From Chrysochromulina tobinii (taxonomy: Eukaryota > Haptophyta > Prymnesiales > Chrysochromulinaceae), in assembly GCA_001275005.1 (NCBI GenBank), contig JWZX01001275.1:1-16815 (forward strand): a stretch of 16,815 nucleotides of DNA. Direction: 5' to 3'. Every line of letters starts with the position of its first letter. The stretch's first letter is position 1. The notes beneath the pieces were generated by a model. It made no database searches. It worked only from the letters and a program-made list of their open reading frames with translations, and had not been told where the DNA came from. Made by a program: the position numbers and the translations under genes. Shown one piece after another: positions 9,218 to 16,215 of the stretch.

Positions 9218-10171
9218 ATGTCGCGCATGCTGGTCGTTGTGTTCGCTCTTCCACTCGTGTCTGCATACAGCCTCAACCGCCTGCAGCCCAAACCCTCGCC
9301 GATCAGCGGCTTTGCGGTGATACCAGTGCCCATCGACCGGCTCGTCGCACCTGGCCAGCACACAACCATGCACGTGTATGACAAGTCCTCGCTGGAGGTG
9401 TTCCAGCACGCTCAGGCCTATAGTAACAGCACCTACGGGCAGGTGGTGCTCGATGATTCCGCCATGCGCGAACGGCGCTTCGCCGTGATGCCCATTGGCT
9501 CGCGCATCAAAATCCTTTCAGTACGACCGTCCACTCATGTCGACAAGTTCGGTGGCTCCTCCGCTTCGCTCATGGCCGAGGTGATCGGCATCGGGCTCCT
9601 TGAGCCCGGCGAGGTCGTGCAGAAGATGCCTTTCATGACCGTGCAATGCAAGGACGATGACGGCTTGCTGCTAACGTCAGAGGACGGCTGCTCGCTTTTG
9701 GACGTGGAGGGAGATGCGGCGCTCGCCGCGCTTGAGCAGAGCGCCCTACTTTGCCAAAGCCTGGACGGTGTAGCCAGCTTCAAAGGCCCTCTAACGCAGG
9801 CGAGCGAGCGCGAGGCCGCGGCCACGCCCTTCGCAAGCACCGGCGGCGGCGGCGGCGACGACGGCGCCGCGGCGGTCGCGGCGACGTCAGCCTGGTCACT
9901 CTCCGACTGTGTAGGCCGCGTCCTCCGCCTGCGCGGCTGCCTCGCGCCTGCGGACGATAGCCGACGAACGCTCGCCGCGCTGGCCGCCACGGCGCATCTG
10001 CCCGGCGAGAAGCGCTTCGAGGCGATGAAGCTCACGACGCTGGGCAAGGGCAGCGGGCCTGTGATCGAGTATGTTTCCGCCGAACTCGCATTCGAAGCGA
10101 AGCGACGGCTAGCGCTTAAGGCGATCGGAGGCGCTTTCGAGGGCGCAGAGGGCACCGGGAGCAGTGAATGA
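9218..10171 (+). CDS. LON substrate-binding-domain protein, probably targeted to an organelle or secreted
   Basis: 317 residues from ATG 9218, single exon. Residues 1-16 form a signal peptide (MSRMLVVVFALPLVSA), followed by YSLNRLQPKPSP; a signal peptide plus aromatic residue and a basic/Pro stretch would fit a bipartite plastid presequence of a secondary plastid, but this is inference. Residues 30-130 match the N-terminal domain of Lon proteases: FAVIPVPIDRLVAPGQ, then HVYDKSSLEVFQ, RRFAVMPIG, SLMAEVIGIGLLEPGE. A disordered Gly/Ala insert (about 196-224) precedes a helical part (245-303, RFEAMKLTTLGKGSGPVIEYVSAEL) like the helical half of that domain. No AAA+ ATPase or Ser-Lys protease domain is present, so it is a stand-alone LON-domain protein. 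Such proteins are known in plants, algae and bacteria but their substrates are mostly unknown; it may act as a recognition factor or adaptor. Confidence 0.7.
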   Translation: MSRMLVVVFALPLVSAYSLNRLQPKPSPISGFAVIPVPIDRLVAPGQHTTMHVYDKSSLEVFQHAQAYSNSTYGQVVLDDSAMRERRFAVMPIGSRIKILSVRPSTHVDKFGGSSASLMAEVIGIGLLEPGEVVQKMPFMTVQCKDDDGLLLTSEDGCSLLDVEGDAALAALEQSALLCQSLDGVASFKGPLTQASEREAAATPFASTGGGGGDDGAAAVAATSAWSLSDCVGRVLRLRGCLAPADDSRRTLAALAATAHLPGEKRFEAMKLTTLGKGSGPVIEYVSAELAFEAKRRLALKAIGGAFEGAEGTGSSE

Positions 10172-10490
10172 GGACCATAGTTCATGATAGGACGCCCATA
10201 CTGAGACTTTGAAAAACCTGAGACGAACCGCGAACACACCCGCTCACACAATGACGAGCGGGCCGGTTCGCGGGCTGAGACGCGCGGCAGACGGCCGGGC
10301 TCGCCAGCGGCCGGCGGGCACGCGCCCGCCCCGGCGCACCGCGCATCCGGCGCGCGGCGCCCTCTGAGTGCGTGCGGCCACATGCGCTTGGATGCAAGAA
10401 TAACCGGACACGCATTGTCGCTGCTTGCGGCGGCACCCGCGAGATCAAGCGAGATCAAGGCACGACCCCTTGTGCACACCCTCATGCCGC
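10172..10490. other. Convergent intergenic region
   Basis: 319 bp between two facing stop codons. Contains a very GC-rich middle and a GAGATCAAGC direct repeat at about 10440-10460. Presumably the two 3' UTRs. I see no gene in it. Confidence 0.6.
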
Positions 10491-11891
10491 CTAGAGTGGC
10501 ATCCGATTCAGCGAGTAGCGCTGCGTGGCGGAGGCGGCCGCGCGTCCACCTCCCTCAGCGCGCGGAGAATAGTATCCGGGCCCGGGCGTAGCGGCGGCCG
10601 CTTTGGTGACGCCACCCAGGTTGCGCACCGCACGGGACTCGAAGGAGGCCGAGCGGCGCAGCCCTCTCGGCCCCGTCCGACTTGTGATTGCATCGCGAAT
10701 GGGTTGCGCGTGCTCATATTGGCCAACTCCCGGAGTCGCGGTCGCCCCTTGAAGCTGGAACGGAAGCTGCGTACGTGCCGAGGTGGAGGCGAATGAGGAG
10801 CGCGCGAGGCTCGAGCGGCGCGGCGAGCCCATGCCATCCTTGCCTTCGTACGCACCCGGCCCGGGAACGTGCAGCCCTTGCGACTTGAAGCGCGTCGAGC
10901 CAGACGAAAATGATGCGGATCGACGCAGCGGCCGCGGCGTCCCTATTTTCAAGGCGTTCGCGACTGCAAACGCGCCGCGTTGGTAGTGCGCATCCGCGTA
11001 GGCATGCGGGCCGTGGCTGAGCGTCGACTTGGGAGCCATTCGTCTCGAGCGGTCCGCGAACGACGCCGAGCGACGCACGCCGCTATCACCGATACCTGGG
11101 CGCTGCTCTTTATATCCTCCGGGACCTGGCGTGAACACACGAATGTCGGTCAACGGGAGACGTCGCTCAGCAGACGACGGTAGCATGCCACTCGTCGCGG
11201 AGGCCATCGAGAGCCGCTCCATCCCCTTTCCACCATAGGCGCCTGGGCCCGGCGTGCTGTGGCGCGGGCTGCCGTAGTGGCCAGACCCAAACCGAGGAGA
11301 CGTGAAACCCATCGCGGAGGCGCCCTTGGCGGGAGCGCGGCTCACGTCGCCCCTGGTGCCGCGGAAGTCGGCCGCGCTCGAGTTCTGGTACGCTGTGGGG
11401 CCCGGCGTGCCCAGGTCCGTGCCGAATGGAAGCCGACGAGACGAGGAAGAATGGAAGGAGGCGCACTTGCCAGAAGTGATGGCACCGGCGCTGCGCGACG
11501 CGGTCGGATCCGTCGGTGTGTACGCGCCTGGGCCCGGGGTGGGCATTCCGCGCGGGCTCATGCGTGCCGACGTCGACACAAACGCCGCCGACGGCCGCCC
11601 TGCGTGCCCTCCGTGAAATCCGCCGACGGGCGTGAAATCTGCCGCCTTGCGGGGTTTTGCGAAGCGATCGACCGACGAGGCGAACGCAGCAGAGCTCTTG
11701 GAGCTCGGCGCGCGAGGGCTCGAAATGGAACGAAAGTGGAGCGGTCCGTCAGCGTAAGTGGCAGGGGAGGGCACAGGCACATCGCCGTGGACATAAAAAG
11801 CGTTCCACGGCAGCTTGCGTGACGACGAGGAAGACGCGAAAACTGCACTCCGAACAGGTGCGTCCCCCGCTTGGGACCCCGCCATTGACAT
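10491..11891 (-). CDS. SHIPPO/STPGR-repeat protein (axonemal microtubule inner protein type)
   Basis: About 466 residues from ATG 11891; the open frame extends upstream to 12089 without another ATG, preceded by a possible acceptor TTGCAG at 12066-12071, so a 5' exon is possible. Counting from the TTG at 12071, TPGPGAY-like motifs occur at 178-184 (TPGPGAY), 222-228 (TPGPTAY), 273-279 (TPGPGAY), 314-320 (TPGPGGY), 353-358 (HGPHAY), 402-408 (VPGPGAY), 446-452 (TPGVGQY) and 495-501 (TPGPGYY), plus a weaker VPSPATY-like one near 100. These Pro-Gly-Pro repeats define the ODF3/CIMAP family, which binds inside or along ciliary doublet microtubules. Two further modules recur: R-[KR]-LP-[WFL] (about 85, 212, 303; a weaker RTQLPF near 433) and RRSASF (333, 383, 472), the latter fitting a basophilic kinase site. 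Highly basic, no membrane segment. Divergent from gene E. Confidence 0.8.
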   Translation of the reverse strand: MSMAGSQAGDAPVRSAVFASSSSSRKLPWNAFYVHGDVPVPSPATYADGPLHFRSISSPRAPSSKSSAAFASSVDRFAKPRKAADFTPVGGFHGGHAGRPSAAFVSTSARMSPRGMPTPGPGAYTPTDPTASRSAGAITSGKCASFHSSSSRRLPFGTDLGTPGPTAYQNSSAADFRGTRGDVSRAPAKGASAMGFTSPRFGSGHYGSPRHSTPGPGAYGGKGMERLSMASATSGMLPSSAERRLPLTDIRVFTPGPGGYKEQRPGIGDSGVRRSASFADRSRRMAPKSTLSHGPHAYADAHYQRGAFAVANALKIGTPRPLRRSASFSSGSTRFKSQGLHVPGPGAYEGKDGMGSPRRSSLARSSFASTSARTQLPFQLQGATATPGVGQYEHAQPIRDAITSRTGPRGLRRSASFESRAVRNLGGVTKAAAATPGPGYYSPRAEGGGRAAASATQRYSLNRMPL

Positions 11892-12237
11892 ATCGGAGCC
11901 GAATCGGCGGAGCGGCGGAATGCACTCGCGGAGACGTTTCAGGCCTTCGAGCAAAATCTCAAGATCCCACAGCCCCGCGGAAGTGTTTGCTCTTTTTACA
12001 GTCTGTTCGGGTTTGATTTCTTGTTGGGGCAGCTGTGGACATTCAGGTTTGGGGCCGCCCCGCACCTGCAATCGGCCCCTCGCGCAAATTCAACGATTGA
12101 CGCAGAAGCAAAACGCTGGGGGGGGAAAGCACAATTTCCTGCGTCCTTCGGACTCTCGAGTCTCGACTTGACTTGACTTGACTTGACTTGACTTCGCGTT
12201 TCGGGTCTTTCATTCGAAGTGGTCTTCTTCGCTGTCC
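11892..12237. promoter_or_regulatory. Divergent promoter region with ACTTG repeat
   Basis: 346 bp between the SHIPPO gene ATG (minus) and the ATG of the small plus-strand gene. It contains a run of G (about 12118-12125), the pentamer array at 12166-12194, and on the minus strand TTGCAG|GTGCGG (boundary 12065/12066), matching the splice boundary of the array in the galactosyltransferase gene and possibly ending a 5' UTR intron of the SHIPPO gene. Confidence 0.5.
12166..12194. repeat. (ACTTG)5.8 pentamer repeat
   Basis: Five perfect ACTTG copies plus ACTT. The same pentamer, in either orientation, is found at 13487-13520 and at 14957-15010. Confidence 0.95.
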
Positions 12238-12573
12238 ATGCCGCGATACAATTCATTTCGGGAGGACTCGAGTCGAGAGGACGAGAGCGAAAGCTCTACC
12301 AACACCGTTCCCGAGCCGACCTCCAATCCATCACCATCCAAACCATCACCACCACCCAGGTACGACTCCAGCCAGCGGATGGACAAGGCCATCAGTCTGA
12401 TGAAGGCTGCCCCGCCACCGACGGCGCAGCCATCGCCACCGGCGCAGCCAGCGCCAGGATCTGCGCCACGGCCGGGTGTGCCGCCCGCAATCAGCAAGTT
12501 CGACTCTAGCCAGCAGCTCGACAAGGCGTTGGCACTTAGCAATCAGGATGTAGTAAGTAATAAGTACAAGTAA
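12238..12573 (+). CDS. Small acidic/Pro-rich protein with repeated DSSQxxDKA motif
   Basis: 111 residues from ATG 12238 to TAA 12571-12573. I do not recognise the family. An acidic Ser/Glu-rich N-terminus (SFREDSSREDESESS) is followed by Pro-rich linkers and two related 14-residue motifs, RYDSSQRMDKAISL (41-54) and KFDSSQQLDKALAL (87-100); RYNS at 3-6 may be a fragment of a third. Each motif would form a short amphipathic helix, suggestive of a docking peptide. The repeated motif argues that this frame is real and the overlapping minus-strand frame is a shadow. The last codons overlap three GTAAGT sequences (12553, 12570, 12583), perfect 5' splice sites, so the 3' end may be spliced; using the second with an acceptor TTAG at 12659 would give an end NKYNQS. 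Expression is unverified. Confidence 0.55.
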   Translation: MPRYNSFREDSSREDESESSTNTVPEPTSNPSPSKPSPPPRYDSSQRMDKAISLMKAAPPPTAQPSPPAQPAPGSAPRPGVPPAISKFDSSQQLDKALALSNQDVVSNKYK

Positions 12574-12693
12574 GTAATCGAAGTAAGTACACGCCAGATG
12601 GCAGCGTACCCTCAGGTGGCGAGGGTACCCAGGCGTACAGAGCGTGTACGGTGTTCTTAGCAACCAGAGTTGATGTCCGCACGCGCCTTTTAT

Positions 12694-14916
12694 CTAGACT
12701 CGCGTCACGCCGTTCTGTGTCAACCTGAACCGTGCCACTTCCTCAGGCTCTATTGTGAAGGGCAGCCCCGCGGGTGGCTCGCCGCGCTCGCCCAGCAGCG
12801 TGACGTAGTACTGCATGCGCCGCCGCTTGGCCTTGTGGGCCCGGTGGGCGCCGCCGCGGTGCCACAAGGTCGTGTCGTACAGCAGCACCGCCCCTTTGAG
12901 CAACGGCAGCGCCACCGGTTTTAACGTTGAGGGCCGCTGCGCCCCCGCCGCGAGCGAGACAGCCATGAAGGCGGCGTTGGCGTTGGCAGAGTGGGCGAAG
13001 GTGCCCGGGAAAATTTCGAGAGGCCCCATAGGCGCTGTAACCTCCATCGCCCCCACTTGGCACTTGAGTGCACGCGCCTCCAACGGCCAGTGAGCGCCGT
13101 TTGTGTCTGAATGAATTGGTTGGGCTACAGCGCCAGGCGCCGAGACGAGCATGCCGCTCTCCACGAGGCGCAGCGCCACGTCGCCGCACTCGCCAGAGCT
13201 TGTCCCCAGCAGTGCTGCGCACACGAGAGGGTGGAGTACTTGGCCAACGGCTCGCAAGGCAGCGAGCACCGAGGGGGCTTGCAATGAGACGGCGAGGTGA
13301 CGTCGCCGATGCGGCGCGAATGTGCTGTTGGTGGTCTCGTAGGCCGCGCCCGTTGCTCCCGTCGAGCCGGCGCCACCGCGGCGAGCATCCGATGATGGTT
13401 CCAAGATCACCGAATCCGTGAGCCCTTCTGTCCCTGATGCGCCGTCATGTGTGCTGTCACGGTCAACGACTCGGCCTTCCACTCTCTTGGCTTGACTTGA
13501 CTTGGCTTGACTTGACTTGACTTCCAGTCTCTTGGCGCCCTGGCTGCTGAGCAGCGTGCGAAGGTGGCTCGCGAGGTCGTCGGCCAAGTGTGCCGGCAGC
13601 ACATCGCGGATGATCACGGCGCCGTAGCGGCGGTAGACTGCGAGCGCACGCGCGAGCCACCTTCGCTCAGGAGCCTCAGAGGTAGCATTGACGGTCAGTG
13701 CGATCGCGGACGCGGGAACGCGCTTGATGCTCGATCCAGTGTCATCGTGAGCATCGACGTCCTTCTCGTCCTCGTCCTCCCCGTCTTCGTCCTTCGTGTC
13801 GCTGCCACTGCCGCCTCGGTCATCTACGGCCACACGCAGCGAGCTCGCGTGCGCCGTCTTGAGCACCGTCTGCCGCTCGCCCATCGGCGGCGGCGCCGTC
13901 TTGAGCACCGCCACCTCCGCCGCCGCCCCCGTTGCCGCCGTTGCCGCTGTTGCCGCCGCCGCTGTTGCCGCCGCCGCTGTTGCCGCCGCCGCTGTTGCCG
14001 CCGCCGCTGTTGCCGCCGCCGCCTCCCACTGCTCATGAGCATCGAGGAGTGTCAGAGAGTCGCTGCGAGGATAGAGGCCGATGGCACGCCGCCATGCGGC
14101 AGCAGCTTCGAACCTCAAAGCCGTCGGCGGCGTCGGCGGCGTCGGCGGAGACGTCGTCGTCGTCGCCGTCGCCGCCTCGGCCCGGCTGCAGTACAGCGAG
14201 GCCACGCCAGACCTATGCAATACGTCCGCATCGTGCGGCGCAAGCTTGGCGGCACGGCGCAGCGCTATGCGCGCGGTGCACGGCGCATGCAGGGCCATGC
14301 TCGCCTGTCCGAGCCCAAAGTAAGCCGCGCTTGCCTTGCGATCGAGCCGGAGCGCTTGCTTCATCGCCGCCACGGCCTCTGACGGCCGTCCGTCGGCGAG
14401 AAGCGCGTTGCCTGCCTCCACGTGCGCCGCGGCCGTGGGCGCGAGGCGGGCTGCATGAGCGCGGGCATCCGCAGAACTGACCGCGTTGTGCTCGAGCGCA
14501 CGCGCTAGCTGTGTGTAGGCTGCGGGGTCGCTCGGCGACAGGGCCGTTGCGGCTTGCAGAGGGTGCACAGCTTCAGAGGCACGACCTGCGCCGAGCAGCG
14601 CGATGCCAAGGTTGAGCCTGAGATCAAAGCTCTCAGGGTTAAGCCGCTCGGCACGTGCGAAGGATGCTGCTGCACGCGCAAAGTCGCCTGCAGCGACCGA
14701 CTCCTGACCGTCGAGTGCGAGCAGAAACTCATTCGTCGGCAGCAAGGCAAGTGCGCTGCGCGTGCACGCGAGCGCCTCCTGACTTCGATCGTTGAGCGAC
14801 GCAGTGGCATGACAAAGACGTTCGTGCGACCCTTCGGCCGGCACCGCTCGCGCGTAGAGACTGCGGGCTGTCTCGAAATCGCCGCGTCGGGCGGCGGCGT
14901 CCCCATCGACTAACAT
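12694..14916 (-). CDS. TPR-like repeats fused to a phytanoyl-CoA dioxygenase (PhyH)-like Fe(II)/2-oxoglutarate oxygenase
   Basis: 740 residues from ATG 14916. Residues about 1-245 are helical pairs of TPR type (for example GDFETARSLYARAV, GDFARAAASFARAERLNP, GRASEAVHPLQAATALSPSDPAAYTQLARAL, GRPSEAVAAMKQALRLDRKASAAYFGLGQ), likely a protein-binding platform. An Ala/Thr repeat (300-329) and an acidic stretch (373-392) link to the oxygenase. The catalytic part (about 420-740) begins YRRYGAVIIRDVLP and has the Fe-binding H602-x-D604 (QPIHSDTNG), a distal His H686 (LYDTTLWHRGGAH) and downstream Arg residues (698-700) for 2-oxoglutarate; MGPLEIFPGTFAHS is typical of PhyH. A low-complexity insert (about 465-530) containing pentamer-coded KSSQA repeats interrupts it. 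The facial triad looks intact, so it is probably active; the substrate is unknown. TPR fusions are also known among prolyl/aspartyl hydroxylases, so a protein substrate is possible. No signal peptide seen. Confidence 0.8.
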   Translation of the reverse strand: MLVDGDAAARRGDFETARSLYARAVPAEGSHERLCHATASLNDRSQEALACTRSALALLPTNEFLLALDGQESVAAGDFARAAASFARAERLNPESFDLRLNLGIALLGAGRASEAVHPLQAATALSPSDPAAYTQLARALEHNAVSSADARAHAARLAPTAAAHVEAGNALLADGRPSEAVAAMKQALRLDRKASAAYFGLGQASMALHAPCTARIALRRAAKLAPHDADVLHRSGVASLYCSRAEAATATTTTSPPTPPTPPTALRFEAAAAWRRAIGLYPRSDSLTLLDAHEQWEAAAATAAAATAAAATAAAATAAAATAATAATGAAAEVAVLKTAPPPMGERQTVLKTAHASSLRVAVDDRGGSGSDTKDEDGEDEDEKDVDAHDDTGSSIKRVPASAIALTVNATSEAPERRWLARALAVYRRYGAVIIRDVLPAHLADDLASHLRTLLSSQGAKRLEVKSSQAKSSQAKRVEGRVVDRDSTHDGASGTEGLTDSVILEPSSDARRGGAGSTGATGAAYETTNSTFAPHRRRHLAVSLQAPSVLAALRAVGQVLHPLVCAALLGTSSGECGDVALRLVESGMLVSAPGAVAQPIHSDTNGAHWPLEARALKCQVGAMEVTAPMGPLEIFPGTFAHSANANAAFMAVSLAAGAQRPSTLKPVALPLLKGAVLLYDTTLWHRGGAHRAHKAKRRRMQYYVTLLGERGEPPAGLPFTIEPEEVARFRLTQNGVTRV
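13487..13520 (-). repeat. CTTGA-type pentamer repeat inside the oxygenase coding sequence
   Basis: CTTGG/CTTGA pentamers on the plus strand encode the KSSQAKSSQAK segment on the minus strand. Flanking ACTCTCTTGG (13481-13490) and AGTCTCTTGG (13526-13535) are similar to each other. It is the same pentamer family as in the two divergent promoters and sits in a low-complexity insert of the PhyH domain. Confidence 0.85.
13950..14024 (-). repeat. 15-nt tandem repeat, five units
   Basis: TTGCCGCCGCCGCTG repeated five times (last copy ends GCCT instead of GCTG). On the minus strand it encodes (AAAAT)n between the TPR part and the acidic linker. The length keeps the frame, so copy-number change would only lengthen the linker. 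Confidence 0.9.
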
Positions 14917-15100
14917 GCGAGAAGTCCGATTTGCGATGAAATCGAGCAAATCAAGATCAAGTCAAGTCAAGTTTTCCGACTCGACTCGACTCGACTTGAC
15001 TTGACTTGACGAACTCTGTCAAGCCCAAAAGCAGTTTCAGCCGGTTTCACTCCAGTTCGGAGCTGTAAGTTCTCTCCTTTTGCCGCGCTCATCCACTGCC
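14917..15100. promoter_or_regulatory. Divergent promoter region with perfect 15-bp inverted repeat of CAAGT pentamers
   Basis: 184 bp between ATG 14916 (minus) and ATG 15101 (plus). TCAAGTCAAGTCAAG (14957-14971) is the exact reverse complement of CTTGACTTGACTTGA (14995-15009); the 23-base spacer contains GACTC repeats. It could form a hairpin or bind a dimeric regulator, or simply be a microsatellite that inverted. Confidence 0.6.
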
Positions 15101-16048
15101 ATGTTATCGCCGCCGGGCTCAAAACGAGTGTGCGCGCCGATGCCAGGCCTCGCCACGAGCGACGAAGACTTTCAAATAGATGAGTACGGAAGCATCGGTG
15201 GTATCGTGCAACCGAGCGAAGCGCCTCCCGCGCCGCCCTCAACCGGCAACGATCGGATCAAGAGGATGTTCTTCAACTTTGTGCAGCAAGAGCCGGGCAA
15301 GACGCGGCCAGAGTGCAGCTTCCCCAGCGGATCCTCTGAGAAGGCGATGCGCTCCCTTAGGACCGGCCAGAGTGGGCGGCACCCGATCTCCAGGCGGCCA
15401 CTCTGCCTCATCCCCACCGCCGACATCCTACTCAGCTCGGGCAGCGAGAAGCTTGAGAAACGGCCGGCCGTCGCCAAGCGGCGGGCCGTCGCGAGCCGTG
15501 AGGACCACATCTCGCCTGCGATACCCGGCGCACTGCTCGCCTCGAGCCAGAAGCCGGCGAAGCGCCCGGCTCTCGCCAAGCGTCCGGCCGTCGTGAGCCA
15601 TGAGGGCAAGGACGAGGTGACACTGATGGAAGTGGTCGCGCGCGTCATGCGAGAGGTGCGTGCTTGCCATCGTTCCTCGTCGCCACACCTGCCCGAGAAT
15701 GCGTCGGCGAGACCCGCTGATAGCAGTGCTGGCAGAGGCGGCGGCAGCTGCTGCAGCAGCCTGACGAGCACTCACAGCGGCGCTCAAGGCGCTGGCAGCA
15801 GCAGCAGCAGCAGCAGCAGCAACGCCGCGACTATAGAGCCCCCCCGCGCAGCCGCGAACGGTACAGCGCTCACCGTCCGCCGTCGCGAGCACGACCGGCG
15901 GCGCAGAGGAAGCCAGCCGGGCGATCGTGGCGGAGGTGATGGCCCAGGTGCGATCCTGCCATCACAGCGCGCGGCCGCATCTGATGCCTCGAGCGCTCGA
16001 GCGGTTCTAAGGTCAGGTCTAGCACCTGCCATATCGCTGAGGACATGA
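15101..16048 (+). CDS. Unknown protein with internal duplications; 3' part probably frameshifted
   Basis: Open from ATG 15101 to TGA 16046-16048 (315 residues) as read. No family recognised. Residues 1-75 are moderately acidic (SDEDFQIDEYGSIGG) then RIKRMFFNFVQQEPGK. Two related basic segments follow: EKRPAVAKRRAVASRED (about 15455-15507) and AKRPALAKRPAVVSHEG (about 15557-15607). A putative helix, VVARVMREVRACHRSSSPHL (15632-15691), has a clear second copy at 15924-15983 (IVAEVMAQVRSCHHSARPHL), but only one frame over (+1). The shift must fall between 15836 and 15921; a run of nine C at 15839-15847 is the likely spot. With the shift the protein would end at TAA 16008-16010. A Ser run from (AGC)8 precedes the C-run. 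Function unknown; the basic repeats could bind nucleic acid. Confidence 0.5.
   Translation: MLSPPGSKRVCAPMPGLATSDEDFQIDEYGSIGGIVQPSEAPPAPPSTGNDRIKRMFFNFVQQEPGKTRPECSFPSGSSEKAMRSLRTGQSGRHPISRRPLCLIPTADILLSSGSEKLEKRPAVAKRRAVASREDHISPAIPGALLASSQKPAKRPALAKRPAVVSHEGKDEVTLMEVVARVMREVRACHRSSSPHLPENASARPADSSAGRGGGSCCSSLTSTHSGAQGAGSSSSSSSSNAATIEPPRAAANGTALTVRRREHDRRRRGSQPGDRGGGDGPGAILPSQRAAASDASSARAVLRSGLAPAISLRT
15796..15847 (+). repeat. (AGC)8 microsatellite followed by a C9 homopolymer
   Basis: AGC codons (about 15797-15820) give a Ser run, and GAG followed by nine C (15839-15847) is the probable place where the reading frame changes. Both are slippage-prone sequences. Confidence 0.75.
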
Positions 16049-16159
16049 CGCTTTTTTTTGCCCAAGGAGGTGTCTAGAGGTGTGTCGAGACTCCCTGGAG
16101 TTAGAATGGGCTCCCCGGAGGCGCGGGGGGGGCGAAAACTTTGACGTGTTCGAAACGAC

Positions 16160-16211
16160 GCGATCGTGGAACGAAGGCGCTTCGTCACTATGCGGATCGT
16201 GGAACGAAGGC
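16160..16211 (+). repeat. Direct repeat GATCGTGGAACGAAGG upstream of the last gene
   Basis: The 16-bp GATCGTGGAACGAAGG occurs at about 16162-16177 and 16195-16210, 33 bp apart, just before ATG 16216. It may be a leader duplication or a pair of regulatory sites. A T8 run at about 16051-16058 and a G-run at about 16124-16131 lie upstream. Confidence 0.8.
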
Positions 16212-16215
16212 CGGC

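Noticed and set aside
11892-12071. TTG-initiated extension of the SHIPPO protein
   Set aside because: Eukaryotic start codons are normally ATG; the extension could be 5' UTR or a second exon, so the first ATG was used.
12670-12924. Plus-strand 84-codon frame as a second exon of the small gene
   Set aside because: It is antisense to the C-terminus of the oxygenase and has no motif of its own.
13564-14382. 272-codon plus-strand frame rich in Arg
   Set aside because: Antisense of the TPR/PhyH gene; low-complexity Arg runs come from the GCC repeats.
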